Assembly: GCA_030447445.1 (NCBI GenBank)
Contig: JAUJOW010000001.1
Location: 515,734 to 579,733, forward strand
Source of the DNA: Acidimicrobiales bacterium
GTDB taxonomy: Bacteria > Actinomycetota > Acidimicrobiia > Acidimicrobiales > Iamiaceae
Reading direction: 5' to 3'
Length of the DNA: 64,000 bases
Shown one piece after another: positions 1 through 10,318 of the stretch. The notes under the pieces are model-generated. The model saw nothing but the letters and a program-made list of their open reading frames with translations, was not told the origin of the DNA and did not search any database. The first letter of the stretch is position 1; each line of letters begins with the position of its first letter. Both the position numbers and the translations under genes were made by a program.

Positions 1-2
1 CT

Positions 3-530
3 GGCGACGAGGTGTGGCAGCAGATCTGGTCGGTCAACGTGATGGCCCACGTCCACGCCGCCCGAGCCGTGCTGCCCTCGATGCTGGGCCGCGGCGAGGG
101 CTACCTGCTGTCCACGGCTTCTGCCGCTGGCCTCCTGTCCAACATCGGCGACGCCGGCTACACGGTCACCAAGCACGCCGCCGTGGCCTTGGCCGAGTGG
201 CTGGCCATCACCTACGGCGATCGCGGCATCAAGGTGAGCTGCCTCTGCCCTCAGGGCGTGAACACCGACCTGCTGCGCTCCGGGCTCGCCGCCGGCGGGC
301 CGGCCACCACCGTCGCCGCCCAGGGCGTGATCGAGCCGGTCGACGTCGCCGACGCCGTGGTCGCCGGGTTGGCCGACGAGCGCTTCCTGATCCTCCCTCA
401 CCCCGAGGTGGCCGACTACGTGGCCCGCAAGGCTGCCGACCCCGACCGGTGGTTGGCCGGCATGCGCCGCCTCCAAGCCCGCTTCGCCCCGCCGGGGCAG
501 GCATCGACCGATGGCCGTGGCGGTTCTTGA
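3..530 (+). CDS. SDR family NAD(P)-dependent oxidoreductase (5' partial)
   Basis: The gene enters the window already open; the frame runs from base 3 and ends at 528-530. Visible are the back half of a short-chain dehydrogenase: a catalytic serine in the stretch LLSTASAAG, the active-site Y-x-x-x-K as YTVTK near base 159, and the following [10 protein letters not shown] segment typical of the substrate loop. The nucleotide-binding glycine motif lies outside the window. Family knowledge gives an oxidoreductase acting on alcohols or ketones in the cytosol; the substrate is not readable. The last residues are Gly/Pro-rich and run into the hairpin at 524-570, so the natural C-terminus may have been altered. 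Confidence 0.85.
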   Translation, partial: GDEVWQQIWSVNVMAHVHAARAVLPSMLGRGEGYLLSTASAAGLLSNIGDAGYTVTKHAAVALAEWLAITYGDRGIKVSCLCPQGVNTDLLRSGLAAGGPATTVAAQGVIEPVDVADAVVAGLADERFLILPHPEVADYVARKAADPDRWLAGMRRLQARFAPPGQASTDGRGGS

Positions 531-1383
531 TGCACCTGGCCACCGTTGCGGTGGTGATCTGCATCAAGAAGCGTGTGGTGGCGGTGGGCGACCGCTGACC
601 ACCCTGCCGGTGCGGGCCGGCGCCGTCGCCGGGGTCTGGGTGAGCAAGGCCGACGAGCACGTCGCCCTCACTGCGCTCCCAGGCGCCTTGGCCGAGCTGC
701 ACCGGGTCCTGCCGGTGGGTGCCAGCGTCGAGCTCGCGCTCTCGGGCCGGCTCGCCGCCCAGCGGTGCCGCGACGATCTCGTCGACCTGCTGGTCGGGGC
801 CGGGTTCGAGCTGGTCGCCGTCGACGGGGGCGGCGGCGACGGCGACGGCGGCCTCGTGGTCACCGCCGTGCGGGCCCGCACGCTGGCCGACACCGTCGGC
901 CCGGGGATGAGGCTGCTCCTCTGCGGCCTCAACCCGAGCCTGTACGCCGCCGACGCCGGCGTGGCCTTCGCCCGGCCCGGGAACCGGCTGTGGCCGGCGC
1001 TCCGCGCCGCCGGGCTGGCCACCGTCGACCGGGACCCCGGCCACCTCCTCACCCACCACCGCATCGGGATGACCGACCTCGTGAAGCGGGCCACCGTGGC
1101 CGCCGCCGAGATCACCGAGGACGAGTACCGCAGCGGCCTCGGACGGGTGGCCCGGCTGTGCCACCTGCTGCACCCCGGCGCCGTCGCCGTCGTCGGTCTG
1201 GCCGGGTGGCGGGCGGCGGTCGATCGCCGGGCCCGGTCGGGCTGGCAGGAGCACCGGCTCGGTCCCGCCCCGGTGTATCTCATGCCGTCGTCGAGCGGGC
1301 TCAACGCCCACAGCCAGGTCCCCGACCTGGCCGCCCACCTGACCGCCGCCGCCTCCCTGCACCCGGAGCAGCGCGAGATCTAG
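511..1383 (+). CDS. mug: Mismatch-specific uracil/thymine-DNA glycosylase (Mug family) with methyltransferase-like N-terminal remnant
   Basis: The C-terminal half carries the Mug/TDG signature: [12 protein letters not shown] (active-site loop, about residue 138) followed by [12 protein letters not shown], and the DNA-insertion loop [10 protein letters not shown] near residue 257. Such enzymes excise uracil or thymine from G:U/G:T mispairs in base-excision repair. Residues about 30-125 ([19 protein letters not shown] onward) look like the latter half of a class I methyltransferase fold, a fusion I recall from acidimicrobial homologues. The SAM-binding first half is absent and the first ~28 residues are translated hairpin sequence. 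The ATG at 511 overlaps the SDR gene by 20 bases; the true start is uncertain. Confidence 0.8.
   Translation: MAVAVLDAPGHRCGGDLHQEACGGGGRPLTTLPVRAGAVAGVWVSKADEHVALTALPGALAELHRVLPVGASVELALSGRLAAQRCRDDLVDLLVGAGFELVAVDGGGGDGDGGLVVTAVRARTLADTVGPGMRLLLCGLNPSLYAADAGVAFARPGNRLWPALRAAGLATVDRDPGHLLTHHRIGMTDLVKRATVAAAEITEDEYRSGLGRVARLCHLLHPGAVAVVGLAGWRAAVDRRARSGWQEHRLGPAPVYLMPSSSGLNAHSQVPDLAAHLTAAASLHPEQREI
524..570. repeat. 47-nt hairpin with two nested perfect stems
   Basis: An 11-bp perfect inverted repeat (TTCTTGATGCA at 524-534, TGCATCAAGAA at 560-570) encloses a second 6-bp stem (CCACCG 540-545, CGGTGG 549-554) with a TTG loop. The SDR stop codon lies in the left arm and the following gene reads straight through it. 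The outer arms are AT-richer than anything nearby. It could be a terminator, a REP-like or small mobile element, or a scar; only one copy was noticed in this window. Confidence 0.7.
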
Positions 1384-1392
1384 GTTGCGGCC

Positions 1393-2379
1393 ATGGGCGT
1401 GCGCCTCGAACCGAGCGACGAGTACCTCCACGAGCTGGGTCCCGAGCCCACCTTCAACGAGTCGATGTACTTCAACCTGTACGACCCGGCCGCCCGCCTG
1501 GGGGCCTGGTTCCGGCTCGGCAACCGGGCCAACGAGGGCCATGCCGAGATGACGGTCTGCCTCTACCTCCCCGACGGGCGGGTGGGGTTCATGTACGCCC
1601 GGCCGGCCATCACCGGGAACCACGCCTTCGACGCCGGAGGCCTGCGCTTCGACGTCGACGAGCCCTTCGAGCGTCTCCGGGTGGCCTACGAGGGCCGGGT
1701 GGTGGTGCTCGACCGGCCGCTCGACATGGCCGATCCCGGCGCCGCCTTCCGGGCCAACCCCCACGCCGACGCCACCGCCGACCTCACCGTCACCCGGATC
1801 AGCGCCATGTTCGGCGGGGAGCCCGACGACGCCCACGAGCGGCCGGGCGAGGAGTTCGCCAAGGGCCACTACGAACAGCTCGTGGCCGTCGCCGGCACCC
1901 TGCGGGTGGGAGGCGAGGAGTGGTCGGTGGCCGGGGCCGGTCTGCGTGACCACTCCTGGGGCCCCCGCACCTGGCAGGCGCCCTGGTACTACCGGTGGCT
2001 GACCTGCGCCCACCTCGACGGTTGGGGCTTCATGCTCTCCCGCATCGCCCGCCGCGACGGTCCCGGCACTCGGGGCGGGTTCGTGTGGGACGACGGCGAG
2101 CTGCACCTCTGCGACGGCGGCGAGGTGAGCACCAGATGGGAGGGCGACGACGCCTACCACGCCGCCATCGGCTTCCGGCTGACCGCCGGGGACCGGGTGT
2201 GGACCGGGAACGGCCGAGTCCTCAACCTGATCCCGCTGCGCAACCGCAGGGACGGGCGGGTCACCCGCATCTCCGAGGGCCTCACAGAGTGGACCCTCGA
2301 CGACGGCCGGGTCGGCCACGGCCTCTCGGAGTACCTCGACCAGATCGAGGACGGCCGACCGGTCGGTCTGGCCGAATAG
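1393..2379 (+). CDS. DUF7064/7065-like (hydroxyneurosporene-synthase/AttH-type) protein
   Basis: A 328-residue soluble protein with no signal peptide. The segments FNESMYFNLYDP and, in the second half, GLRDHSWGPRTWQAPWYYRW resemble tandem lipocalin-like domains of the CrtC/AttH fold group that recur in actinobacterial steroid and lipid gene neighbourhoods. The WGPR..W..P motif is the conserved core of that group. No catalytic residues can be named, so the reaction is unknown. It starts nine bases after the Mug gene and is probably co-transcribed with it. Confidence 0.6.
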   Translation: MGVRLEPSDEYLHELGPEPTFNESMYFNLYDPAARLGAWFRLGNRANEGHAEMTVCLYLPDGRVGFMYARPAITGNHAFDAGGLRFDVDEPFERLRVAYEGRVVVLDRPLDMADPGAAFRANPHADATADLTVTRISAMFGGEPDDAHERPGEEFAKGHYEQLVAVAGTLRVGGEEWSVAGAGLRDHSWGPRTWQAPWYYRWLTCAHLDGWGFMLSRIARRDGPGTRGGFVWDDGELHLCDGGEVSTRWEGDDAYHAAIGFRLTAGDRVWTGNGRVLNLIPLRNRRDGRVTRISEGLTEWTLDDGRVGHGLSEYLDQIEDGRPVGLAE

Positions 2380-2416
2380 CGGCCGACCCGCCGCCGGCCG
2401 CCGCCATACTGGCCCC

Positions 2417-3862
2417 ATGAGCGAGCCGACGGCCAGCCGACGGACCAAGATCATCGCCACCATCGGCCCGGCATCGGAGTCCGAGGGGCTGATCAAGGAC
2501 CTCGCCGTGGCCGGCATGGACGTGGCCCGCATCAACATGTCCCATGGGGACCTCGACCTCGGCATCCAGCGGTACCGGCGGGTGCGGGCGGTGGAGGCGG
2601 CCCTCGGTCGCCCCATCGGCATCCTCGTCGACCTGCCCGGCCCCAAGGTGCGCACCGGGCCCATGCCCGAGGGTGGCATGCCCGTGGCCGACGAGCAGCT
2701 CCTCCGCCTGGTGCCGGGGAACGAAGCCGCCACCGACGGCGCCATCTTCGTCGACCACGCCGGCCTGCTGGCCGACCTGCACCCAGGCGACCGGGTGACC
2801 TTCGGCGACGGCGGTGTCATGGCCGAGGTCACCGACCGGGGCCCCGATGCACTCGTGGCCAGGGTCACCCACGGCGGGCTGCTCCAGGGGCGTCCCGGCG
2901 TGCACATCCCGTCCGAGCGGCTGCGGCTGGCCACGCCGACCGACCGCGACCTGCGCCTGCTCGACGCCTTCGTGGACGAGGGGGTGGACATGGTGGCGCT
3001 GTCGTTCGTGCGGTCGGCCCACGACATCCGCCGGGTCGGCACCGAGCCGCACCCCCGGGGTCCGCTGGTGGTCGCCAAGATCGAGACGCGGGCGGCGGTG
3101 GAGAACCTCGACGGCATCATCGAGGCTTCGGGGGCGGTCATGGTCGCCCGCGGCGACCTCGGCTCGGAGATGCCCCTCGAGGAGCTGCCCCACCTGCAGA
3201 AGCGCATCCTCGAGCGCTGCATCACCCTCCGCCGGCCCGCCATCACCGCCACTCAAATGCTCGAGTCGATGGTGCACGCCCCGACCCCGACGCGAGCCGA
3301 GACCTCCGACATCGCCAACGCCGTGTTCGACGGGTCGAGCGCGGTGATGCTGTCGGGGGAGACCGCCATCGGCCACGACCCGGCCAACGCCGTCGCCACC
3401 ATGGCCCGCATCGCCCACCGGGCCGACCAGGAGTTCGACTACGACAGCTGGCCCAGCCGGGTGCAGCGCATCTCGGGCGAGCTGCGCCAGAGCATCGACG
3501 ACATCGTCACCAACGGCATGACCGACGCCGCCTGGCGGGCGGCCAGCGAGACCGGGGCCACCGCCATCATCTGCATCACCCGCACCGGGTTCACCGTCCG
3601 CTCGATCGCCCGCTATCGACCCAAGGCCAAGATCCTCGGCTTCAGCACCGACGTCCGCACCCTGCGCCAGCTCACCCTGTCATGGGGAGCGACGCCCTAC
3701 GAGCTCACCGGCGGCTTCACCCCCGACACCCAGATCGCCCGGGCCGTGGAGCTGGCCCGGCACCACGGCGAGATCCGCAGCGGCGACCTCGTGGCCGTCC
3801 TGTCCGGGTCGACGAGCTACCCGGGCCAGGCCACCGACTCGCTGCGCCTGGTGCGCATCTAG
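2417..3862 (+). CDS. pyk: Pyruvate kinase
   Basis: Converts phosphoenolpyruvate and ADP to pyruvate and ATP, the last step of glycolysis. The barrel domain shows RTKIIATIGPAS at the start, RINMSHG, the lysine-containing VAKIETRAAVENLDGI, the Mg-binding MVARGDLGSEMPLE and the substrate motif ITATQMLESMVHAPTPTRAE. The C-terminal allosteric domain follows (AIICITRTGFTVRSIARYRP). At 481 residues it has normal family length. It begins 37 bases after the preceding gene with no obvious promoter hairpin. Confidence 0.97.
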   Translation: MSEPTASRRTKIIATIGPASESEGLIKDLAVAGMDVARINMSHGDLDLGIQRYRRVRAVEAALGRPIGILVDLPGPKVRTGPMPEGGMPVADEQLLRLVPGNEAATDGAIFVDHAGLLADLHPGDRVTFGDGGVMAEVTDRGPDALVARVTHGGLLQGRPGVHIPSERLRLATPTDRDLRLLDAFVDEGVDMVALSFVRSAHDIRRVGTEPHPRGPLVVAKIETRAAVENLDGIIEASGAVMVARGDLGSEMPLEELPHLQKRILERCITLRRPAITATQMLESMVHAPTPTRAETSDIANAVFDGSSAVMLSGETAIGHDPANAVATMARIAHRADQEFDYDSWPSRVQRISGELRQSIDDIVTNGMTDAAWRAASETGATAIICITRTGFTVRSIARYRPKAKILGFSTDVRTLRQLTLSWGATPYELTGGFTPDTQIARAVELARHHGEIRSGDLVAVLSGSTSYPGQATDSLRLVRI

Positions 3863-3869
3863 TCCCGTG

Positions 3870-4571
3870 TCACACACCATCAAGGGCAGGTCTGCGGGCT
3901 CGGGCTGAGAGCACGACGGGAGTCGGTTGGCCGCCTTCGGTCATCCGCTCGAGGTGGAAGCCGGTTCGGATCATCGTGTTCACGAGATCGGCCAGAGGAA
4001 GGTGTGTTGCTCCGACCTTGTCCCGAATGCCTTGGTCGGTCCATGAATCGTTGGTCCACGCTCCGTCCAGGTAGCCCGGTCGGATCAAGATGCCATCGGC
4101 ATCGGAGCGATTCGCGAACCCGCCACAGAAGCAGGGGTGCACCCCGATGTGGACGAACACTCCGCCCGGCTTCAGCACTCGACGGATCTCTGTCAGCACT
4201 GGTGCGTAGTCGGGCAGATCGGTGTGCACCATGACAGTCATCGCAGCGCCGAACGAACCCGTCGGGAAGGGCAGTTGGCCGCCATCAGCTCGAAGGACCG
4301 GGAGCCGCCCTCGGGCGTGCCGCAGCATCCCACTGGACAGGTCGACGCCGACCGGCTGCCAACCGAGTTGTCGGACGCGTTCGGCACAGATGCCGGTCCC
4401 GCAACCAACTTCGAGGCATATGCCCTCGCCCGTGCCGAGCAACTCCACGAGGGCCTGATCGATGCCCAACGCGTCGGCGAAGCCGTCAGGTCCAGCGTCG
4501 GCGCGCTGTCGGGCGAGGAACACCGACTCATACCAATCGGCGATCTCGTCATAGGGCGCTGCAACTGGCAC
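3870..4571 (-). CDS. Class I SAM-dependent methyltransferase, lower-GC, possibly acquired
   Basis: A 233-residue methyltransferase. The SAM-binding motif I is LEVGCGTGICAERVRQLG, the acidic residue at the end of strand 2 is in VGVDLSSGMLRHAR, motif II is LRADGGQLPFPTGSFGAAM, and a later EIRRVLKPGGVFVHIG closes the Rossmann sheet (methyltransf_11 type). Substrate unknown. It converges on pyk with only seven bases between the stops. Its codons are visibly less GC-rich than the neighbours (many A/T third positions), suggesting recent transfer. Confidence 0.85.
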   Translation of the reverse strand: MPVAAPYDEIADWYESVFLARQRADAGPDGFADALGIDQALVELLGTGEGICLEVGCGTGICAERVRQLGWQPVGVDLSSGMLRHARGRLPVLRADGGQLPFPTGSFGAAMTVMVHTDLPDYAPVLTEIRRVLKPGGVFVHIGVHPCFCGGFANRSDADGILIRPGYLDGAWTNDSWTDQGIRDKVGATHLPLADLVNTMIRTGFHLERMTEGGQPTPVVLSARARRPALDGV

Positions 4572-4662
4572 CGACCCTCTCCAGGTTCAGAGGCATCCAG
4601 GTGACGCCCGGAGTGACGAGCGTACCTACGACACTGCAGACGTCGTCTGACAAAGCACTCGT

Positions 4663-5622
4663 TCAGCGGGGGGCGAGGTCGCGGATGGCCTGGCCGGTGT
4701 CGAAGCCGAACGGCAACAGGGCGAGGGCGGGGCAGGTGACGCCGTTGGCCACGTAGCGGGCCACGTGCTCCCGGCACTCCTGGGGAGACCCGTGCACGAT
4801 GAGCTCGTCGACGAGGGAGTCGGGGATCGCTTCGAGGGCGGCCTTGCGGTCACCTCCCGCCCACGCCTCCCACATGGGCTGCAGCAGCTCGCCCCGGCCG
4901 AGCCACCGGTGGAACTCGGCGTACACGGGCACGGTGAGGTAGGCGGCGATGGCGTAGCGACCCATGGCCCGCACCGTGTCGGCGTCGGTGGTGGGGGCGA
5001 CGAAGATGCGGGCCACCACCTCCTTGCCCTCGCCGCCAGCGTGGACGTGGGGCACCACCTGGCTGACGTCATCGGCGGACAGCCAGTTGATGATGGCGCC
5101 GTCACCCTCCCGGCCGGCCAGGCGCAACATCCCCTCGCGGAGGGCGGCGACGAGGATGCGGGGCTGCTCCTCGGGCACCACCCCGAGCTTGAACCCCTTC
5201 ACGGCGAAGGTGTCGTAGGTCTCGCTCACCTTCTCCCCGGTCAGCGCCACCCGCAGGAAGCGGACCATGTCCCGCACCTTCTTGTAGGGCTCGTCGAAGG
5301 CCAGGCCGTTCCAGCGCTCGACGATGACGTCTGACGACGTGCCGATCCCGAAGGCCACCCGCCCGGGAGCGGCGTCGGCCAGCGAAGCCACGCACTGGGC
5401 CATCGTTGCCGGTCCCCGGGTGAAGGCGGGCACGATGGCCGAGCCGAGCCGCAGCGTGGGCGCCCACACCGACGCCAGCGCCAGCGGCGTGAACCCGTCG
5501 GCGCCGTTGGCCTCGCTCGACCACACGTCGGTGTAGCCGAGGTCGGCCAGCTCGACCACGAGGTCGCGTTGGGCGTGCAGCGGGATGCCGTCGAAGGGGA
5601 TGGTCATGCCGTGGCGTTGCAT
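4663..5622 (-). CDS. LLM-class F420-dependent oxidoreductase
   Basis: A 319-residue TIM-barrel protein of the luciferase-like monooxygenase superfamily, mycobacterial F420 branch. Diagnostic stretches are LADLGYTDVWSSEANGADGF near the N-terminus, GSAIVPAFTRGPATMAQ, and the flavin/F420-binding RVAFGIGTSSDVIVERWNG. These enzymes oxidise or reduce small organic substrates with coenzyme F420 (or FMN); the substrate cannot be read. The ATG at 5622 was chosen because GGAG lies five bases before it; a second ATG is at 5607. Confidence 0.88.
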   Translation of the reverse strand: MQRHGMTIPFDGIPLHAQRDLVVELADLGYTDVWSSEANGADGFTPLALASVWAPTLRLGSAIVPAFTRGPATMAQCVASLADAAPGRVAFGIGTSSDVIVERWNGLAFDEPYKKVRDMVRFLRVALTGEKVSETYDTFAVKGFKLGVVPEEQPRILVAALREGMLRLAGREGDGAIINWLSADDVSQVVPHVHAGGEGKEVVARIFVAPTTDADTVRAMGRYAIAAYLTVPVYAEFHRWLGRGELLQPMWEAWAGGDRKAALEAIPDSLVDELIVHGSPQECREHVARYVANGVTCPALALLPFGFDTGQAIRDLAPR

Positions 5623-5656
5623 CGGTGCTCCGGGGCCGGGGGTCGGGGGCTCCTGC

Positions 5657-6331
5657 CTACCCGATGGGCAGACCGCTGTCGTCGTCGATGCGGAGGCCGG
5701 CCTCGAGGGCCAGCGCCCGCGCCACCTGGCCGAGCTGGAGGGTGTCGATCAGCGCGCCGCGCAGGTGGCTCACGCCGCGGGCATCGCCGAGGCCACAACC
5801 CCGGAGATCGACGTCATCGGCGTCGGCCACGGACAGGTCGGCCTCGTCCAGCTCACAGGCGTCGAAGCGGGCCCCGGCCAGCGTGGCTCCGTGGAGGTCG
5901 GCGCCTCGGAGGGAGCACGACTCGAAGGCCACCGCCTCGAGGCGAGCGAACCGCAGTGACACCAGGTCCAGGCGACAGCCCACCAGACGCACGTCCCGCA
6001 GCCGAGCGGTGGAGAGGTCGGCGCCGATCAACTGGCACTCCACCAGCTCGCAACGCACCAGCTCGGGCCCTTCGAGCACGATGTTGGCGAGGTCACTACC
6101 GGACACGGCGGTGTCGACGACCCGCGAACTGCTGAGGTCGGCGCCGTCGAAGCGGCCACGCTCGAGGCGCACCCCGTCGAAGGTGATGGCGGTGAGATCG
6201 AGCCCTTGTCCGTCGATCTCGACGAGGCGCGCGTCATCGACCTCGGCGGCGGGACCCAGGAGGTCGGCCGAGCCCGGCTCCAGGACCGTCGCCAGCGCCG
6301 GACGCCTCGGTGGTCGGACCGAGCCGGTCAC
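5657..6331 (-). CDS. Pentapeptide-repeat protein
   Basis: About 224 residues dominated by pentapeptide units of the A(D/N)LXX type: GADLSS, GADLST, LRGADLHGATLAG, ELDEADLSVADADDVDL. These form a right-handed quadrilateral beta-helix. Family roles vary (DNA-mimic gyrase protection, scaffolding), so function is not assignable. The GTG at 6331 overlaps the stop of the upstream thioesterase gene (GTGA), which argues for translational coupling and for this start. Confidence 0.82.
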   Translation of the reverse strand: MTGSVRPPRRPALATVLEPGSADLLGPAAEVDDARLVEIDGQGLDLTAITFDGVRLERGRFDGADLSSSRVVDTAVSGSDLANIVLEGPELVRCELVECQLIGADLSTARLRDVRLVGCRLDLVSLRFARLEAVAFESCSLRGADLHGATLAGARFDACELDEADLSVADADDVDLRGCGLGDARGVSHLRGALIDTLQLGQVARALALEAGLRIDDDSGLPIG

Positions 6332-7155
6332 CTCCCGGGCGTCCCCGGGCGCTCGGAGTCGTCCCAGTAGCGCACGATGGTCGACTGGCTGGCGGTGGCC
6401 ATGAGGGTGCCGTCCTCGGCCCAGAGGTAGACGTGACCCTGCCCGAAGCCGTCGCTGATGGCGTCGATGCGGATGTCGATCAGCACCCACTCCGTGGGCA
6501 CGAGCCTGACGATGCGCAGGGTGTTGTCGAGGCTGTTGCCTCCCGCCGGCGCCCCGAGGGCCTGGCCGATGCCGAAGGGGACGTAGTCGCCGAGGATGGC
6601 GAGGGTGGCTGCCGACGGCTCGAGGAGCTCGGGGATGCGGGCCCACACCGCCGAGCGCCCGTCGGGGGACGGGTCGCCGTCGAGGTCGGCGATGTCGCGG
6701 GCGGCGGCCATGCGCACGTCGAGCCGACGCATGATCGAGTCCTCGACGTCCATGCGGAACCTGCGGGCGACGCACCGCTCCGGCGACGGCACCTCGGGCC
6801 GACGGGCCCAGCATCCCTCGGCCGGGCTGCTCCGCCGCCCGAGGGCGGCGTTCACGGTGAGGATCTCGGTGTCCCCCACCCGCCCGACGGCCCGGGCCTG
6901 GCTGATGGCCTTGCCGGCCACCGGCACGGTCACGTCGACGTCCATCACCGACGGTGGCCGGGCGTAGGAGAGGTACTGGGCGGTGGCCCACACCAACGGC
7001 CGCTCGGTGAAGGCCTCGAGGGCCTCGATGGCGGCGGCGAGGCCGCAGCCGCCGAAGAGGAACTGGTGACCGGTGGACAGCCCTGGGACCACCGGGAGGT
7101 ACCAGCGGCTCGGGTTGTGGGTGGCCTCGAGCCCGAGGAAGGTCCGAGCGTCCAT
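6328..7155 (-). CDS. Acyl-CoA thioesterase-like double-hotdog protein
   Basis: A 275-residue protein beginning MDARTFLGLEATHNPSRW. The first half contains QFLFGGCGLAAAIEALEAFT, resembling the helix of a hotdog fold, and the second half SLDNTLRIVRLVPTEWVLIDIRID followed by ATASQSTIVRYW, the usual end of TesB-like proteins. Family knowledge suggests hydrolysis of acyl-CoA thioesters in fatty-acid breakdown. It is divergent from the amidase gene at 7251, with 95 bases between them as a likely shared promoter region. Confidence 0.78.
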   Translation of the reverse strand: MDARTFLGLEATHNPSRWYLPVVPGLSTGHQFLFGGCGLAAAIEALEAFTERPLVWATAQYLSYARPPSVMDVDVTVPVAGKAISQARAVGRVGDTEILTVNAALGRRSSPAEGCWARRPEVPSPERCVARRFRMDVEDSIMRRLDVRMAAARDIADLDGDPSPDGRSAVWARIPELLEPSAATLAILGDYVPFGIGQALGAPAGGNSLDNTLRIVRLVPTEWVLIDIRIDAISDGFGQGHVYLWAEDGTLMATASQSTIVRYWDDSERPGTPGR

Positions 7156-7250
7156 CGCCGGCACCGTAGAGGACCGGCGTGGTGGCCCTGGGCGGCGCCA
7201 GGTCGGCCTCGGTAGCGTTGCCCGACCCTCGTCCGAGAACGGAGCATCCG

Positions 7251-8639
7251 ATGGCCGACCAACCCTGGCTGGGCGACGCCTGCGCACTGGTGGACGCGTT
7301 CCGCTCCGGTGAGCGCTCGCCGACCGAGGAGCTCGAGGCCACGGTGGCGGCGATGGAGGCCAGCCAGCTCAACGCCTTCTCCTTCACCGACCTCGAGGCC
7401 GCCCGCACGACCGCCGCCGGCGCCGATCCGACCCTGCCCTTCGGCGGCGTGCCCATCGCCATCAAGGAGCTGGAAGCCGTGGCCGGATGGCCCGCCACGG
7501 AGGCGTCGCTGGTCTTCGCCGACCGGGTCGGCGAGTACACCTCCACCCAGGTCACCCGGCTGGCGGAGGCCGGCACGGTGCCGGTGGGCATGACCACGGC
7601 GAGCGAGTTCGGCGGCCTCAACGTGAGCATCTCGAAGCTGAACGGGGTGACCCACAACCCGTGGCAGCAGGGCCGCACCACCGGTGGCTCGTCCGCTGGC
7701 AGCGCTGCCGCCGTGGCCGGCGGTCTCCTCCCCATCGCCACGGGCGGCGACGGCGGCGGATCCATCCGCATCCCCGCCGGCTTCAGCGGCCTGGTGGGGA
7801 TGAAGGGCACGGCCGGCCGCATCCCCCGAGGACCGAAGACGCTGATCCACCCCATGACGGTCGTGGTCGGCTGCCTGGCCCGCTCCGTCCGCGACGTCTG
7901 CCGCTGGTTCGACGTGGCCACCGGCTACGACGGGCGCGACCCCTACTCCCTGCCGAAGGTCGAGGGATGGGAGCGCGACCTCGCCACCCGCGACCTGCAG
8001 GGGCTACGGGTGGCCATCACCCCGACCCTCGGCACCGCCGTCGTGCGCGACGAGGTGCAGCAACGGGTGGTGGCCGCCGGCGAGGCGCTGGCCGCCGACG
8101 TCGGCCTCCGGATCGTCGACGTCGCCGTCGACCTGCCCGCCCTCGACCTCACCTGGGCCCTCGCCAACCTGGCCGGTCTGAAGCTGGAGCTCGGAGACCG
8201 GTGGCCGGACTGCAAGGACGACCTCACCACCGAGATCGCCTTCGGCCTCGAGCTGGCCCACCAGATGGTGGACCTCGACGTGGTGGCTCGGGGCGAGGCC
8301 GCCCGCACCGCCGCCAACGAGGCCATGGCCGCCGTGTTCGACCAGGTCGACATCGTCGTGTGCGCCACCAACCCCGATGTCGCCTTCCCCGCCGACTGCT
8401 TCCTCAACACCCGGGTGGGTGACCTCCGGGTGGAGCCCGGCAACAACGGTGCCCTCACCATCCCCGCCAACATCAGCGGCAACCCGGCCATCTCGGTGCC
8501 CGTGGAGCCCTTCGAGGGCCTGCCCGTCGGCATGCAGCTCATCGGCCGCCACCACGCCGACGCCCTCCTCCTGGACCTGGCCCACGTGGTGGAGCGGGAG
8601 CGTCCGTGGCCCCTGGTCGCCCCCACCGCCCCGTGCTGA
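7251..8639 (+). CDS. Amidase (amidase-signature family)
   Basis: A 462-residue member of the amidase-signature hydrolases. The catalytic lysine is in PIAIKELEAV, the Gly/Ser-rich signature is TTGGSSAGSAAAVAGG with the cis-serine, and the nucleophile serine sits in GGDGGGSIRIPAGFSGLVG. The C-terminus ISVPVEPFEGLPVGMQLIG is typical. It hydrolyses a carboxamide to acid and ammonia; the substrate is unknown. The ATG at 7251 (MADQPWLGD) is preferred over an upstream in-frame start at 7179, which would run into the promoter region. Confidence 0.92.
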   Translation: MADQPWLGDACALVDAFRSGERSPTEELEATVAAMEASQLNAFSFTDLEAARTTAAGADPTLPFGGVPIAIKELEAVAGWPATEASLVFADRVGEYTSTQVTRLAEAGTVPVGMTTASEFGGLNVSISKLNGVTHNPWQQGRTTGGSSAGSAAAVAGGLLPIATGGDGGGSIRIPAGFSGLVGMKGTAGRIPRGPKTLIHPMTVVVGCLARSVRDVCRWFDVATGYDGRDPYSLPKVEGWERDLATRDLQGLRVAITPTLGTAVVRDEVQQRVVAAGEALAADVGLRIVDVAVDLPALDLTWALANLAGLKLELGDRWPDCKDDLTTEIAFGLELAHQMVDLDVVARGEAARTAANEAMAAVFDQVDIVVCATNPDVAFPADCFLNTRVGDLRVEPGNNGALTIPANISGNPAISVPVEPFEGLPVGMQLIGRHHADALLLDLAHVVERERPWPLVAPTAPC

Positions 8640-8687
8640 TCGGGAAGGTCGCCGGGGGTCGGAGCGTTGCAGAGAGGTGACCACCCA

Positions 8688-8735
8688 CACCGACCCCACC
8701 CACCACCCTGGCGGACCTCCGGCGGTCACTGTCAC
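8688..8735 (+). repeat. Dispersed intergenic hairpin repeat, copy A
   Basis: Shares the core CACCGACCCCACCCACCACCCTGG with copies at 10815, 11492 and 34407, followed by a degenerate arm (GACCTCCGGCGGTCAC) in place of the perfect hairpin of copy C. It lies between the amidase and the small gene at 8758, in the same orientation as both. Confidence 0.75.
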
Positions 8736-8757
8736 ACCACCTGGGGACACTTGGTCC

Positions 8758-8964
8758 ATGCCACGACAGCTCACCCTCATCGAGACCTCTCCCGACTGGC
8801 GGCTCGACGACAGGACCCGTGAGATCGGTCGTCGCGGGGTGGCCCGGGCTCGGGCCGCCCTCGCCGCTGCCCACGGCACGGGCGCCTCGCCCCCACCCGA
8901 CACCACCGGGCCCGACGACCGGAGGCGGGGTGGCGGCGGCGTCGAGCGCCGGCCGGCGGCCTAA
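8758..8964 (+). CDS. Small conserved actinobacterial protein of unknown function
   Basis: A 68-residue basic protein. The N-terminal half (LTLIETSPDWRLDDRTREIG followed by RRGVARARAAL) matches a small family that I remember from Acidimicrobiia and other actinobacteria; the C-terminal half is low-complexity Pro/Gly/Arg. No known domain or catalytic motif is visible. The repeat copy A ends about 20 bases before the start codon. Confidence 0.6.
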   Translation: MPRQLTLIETSPDWRLDDRTREIGRRGVARARAALAAAHGTGASPPPDTTGPDDRRRGGGGVERRPAA

Positions 8965-10245
<1,281 letters not shown>

Positions 10246-10318
10246 CGCTCCTCTACTTCCCCCACTTCCTTCCCACGACTGCACCGGCCCGTTGCAGGGT
10301 CCGCCCTCGGAGGCGAAG

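Noticed and set aside
229-3252. 1,007-codon minus-strand open frame across the first genes
   Set aside because: It is the antisense shadow of mug, the DUF7064-like gene and pyk, which all have clear motifs; its product is Arg/Pro/Gly-rich without domains.
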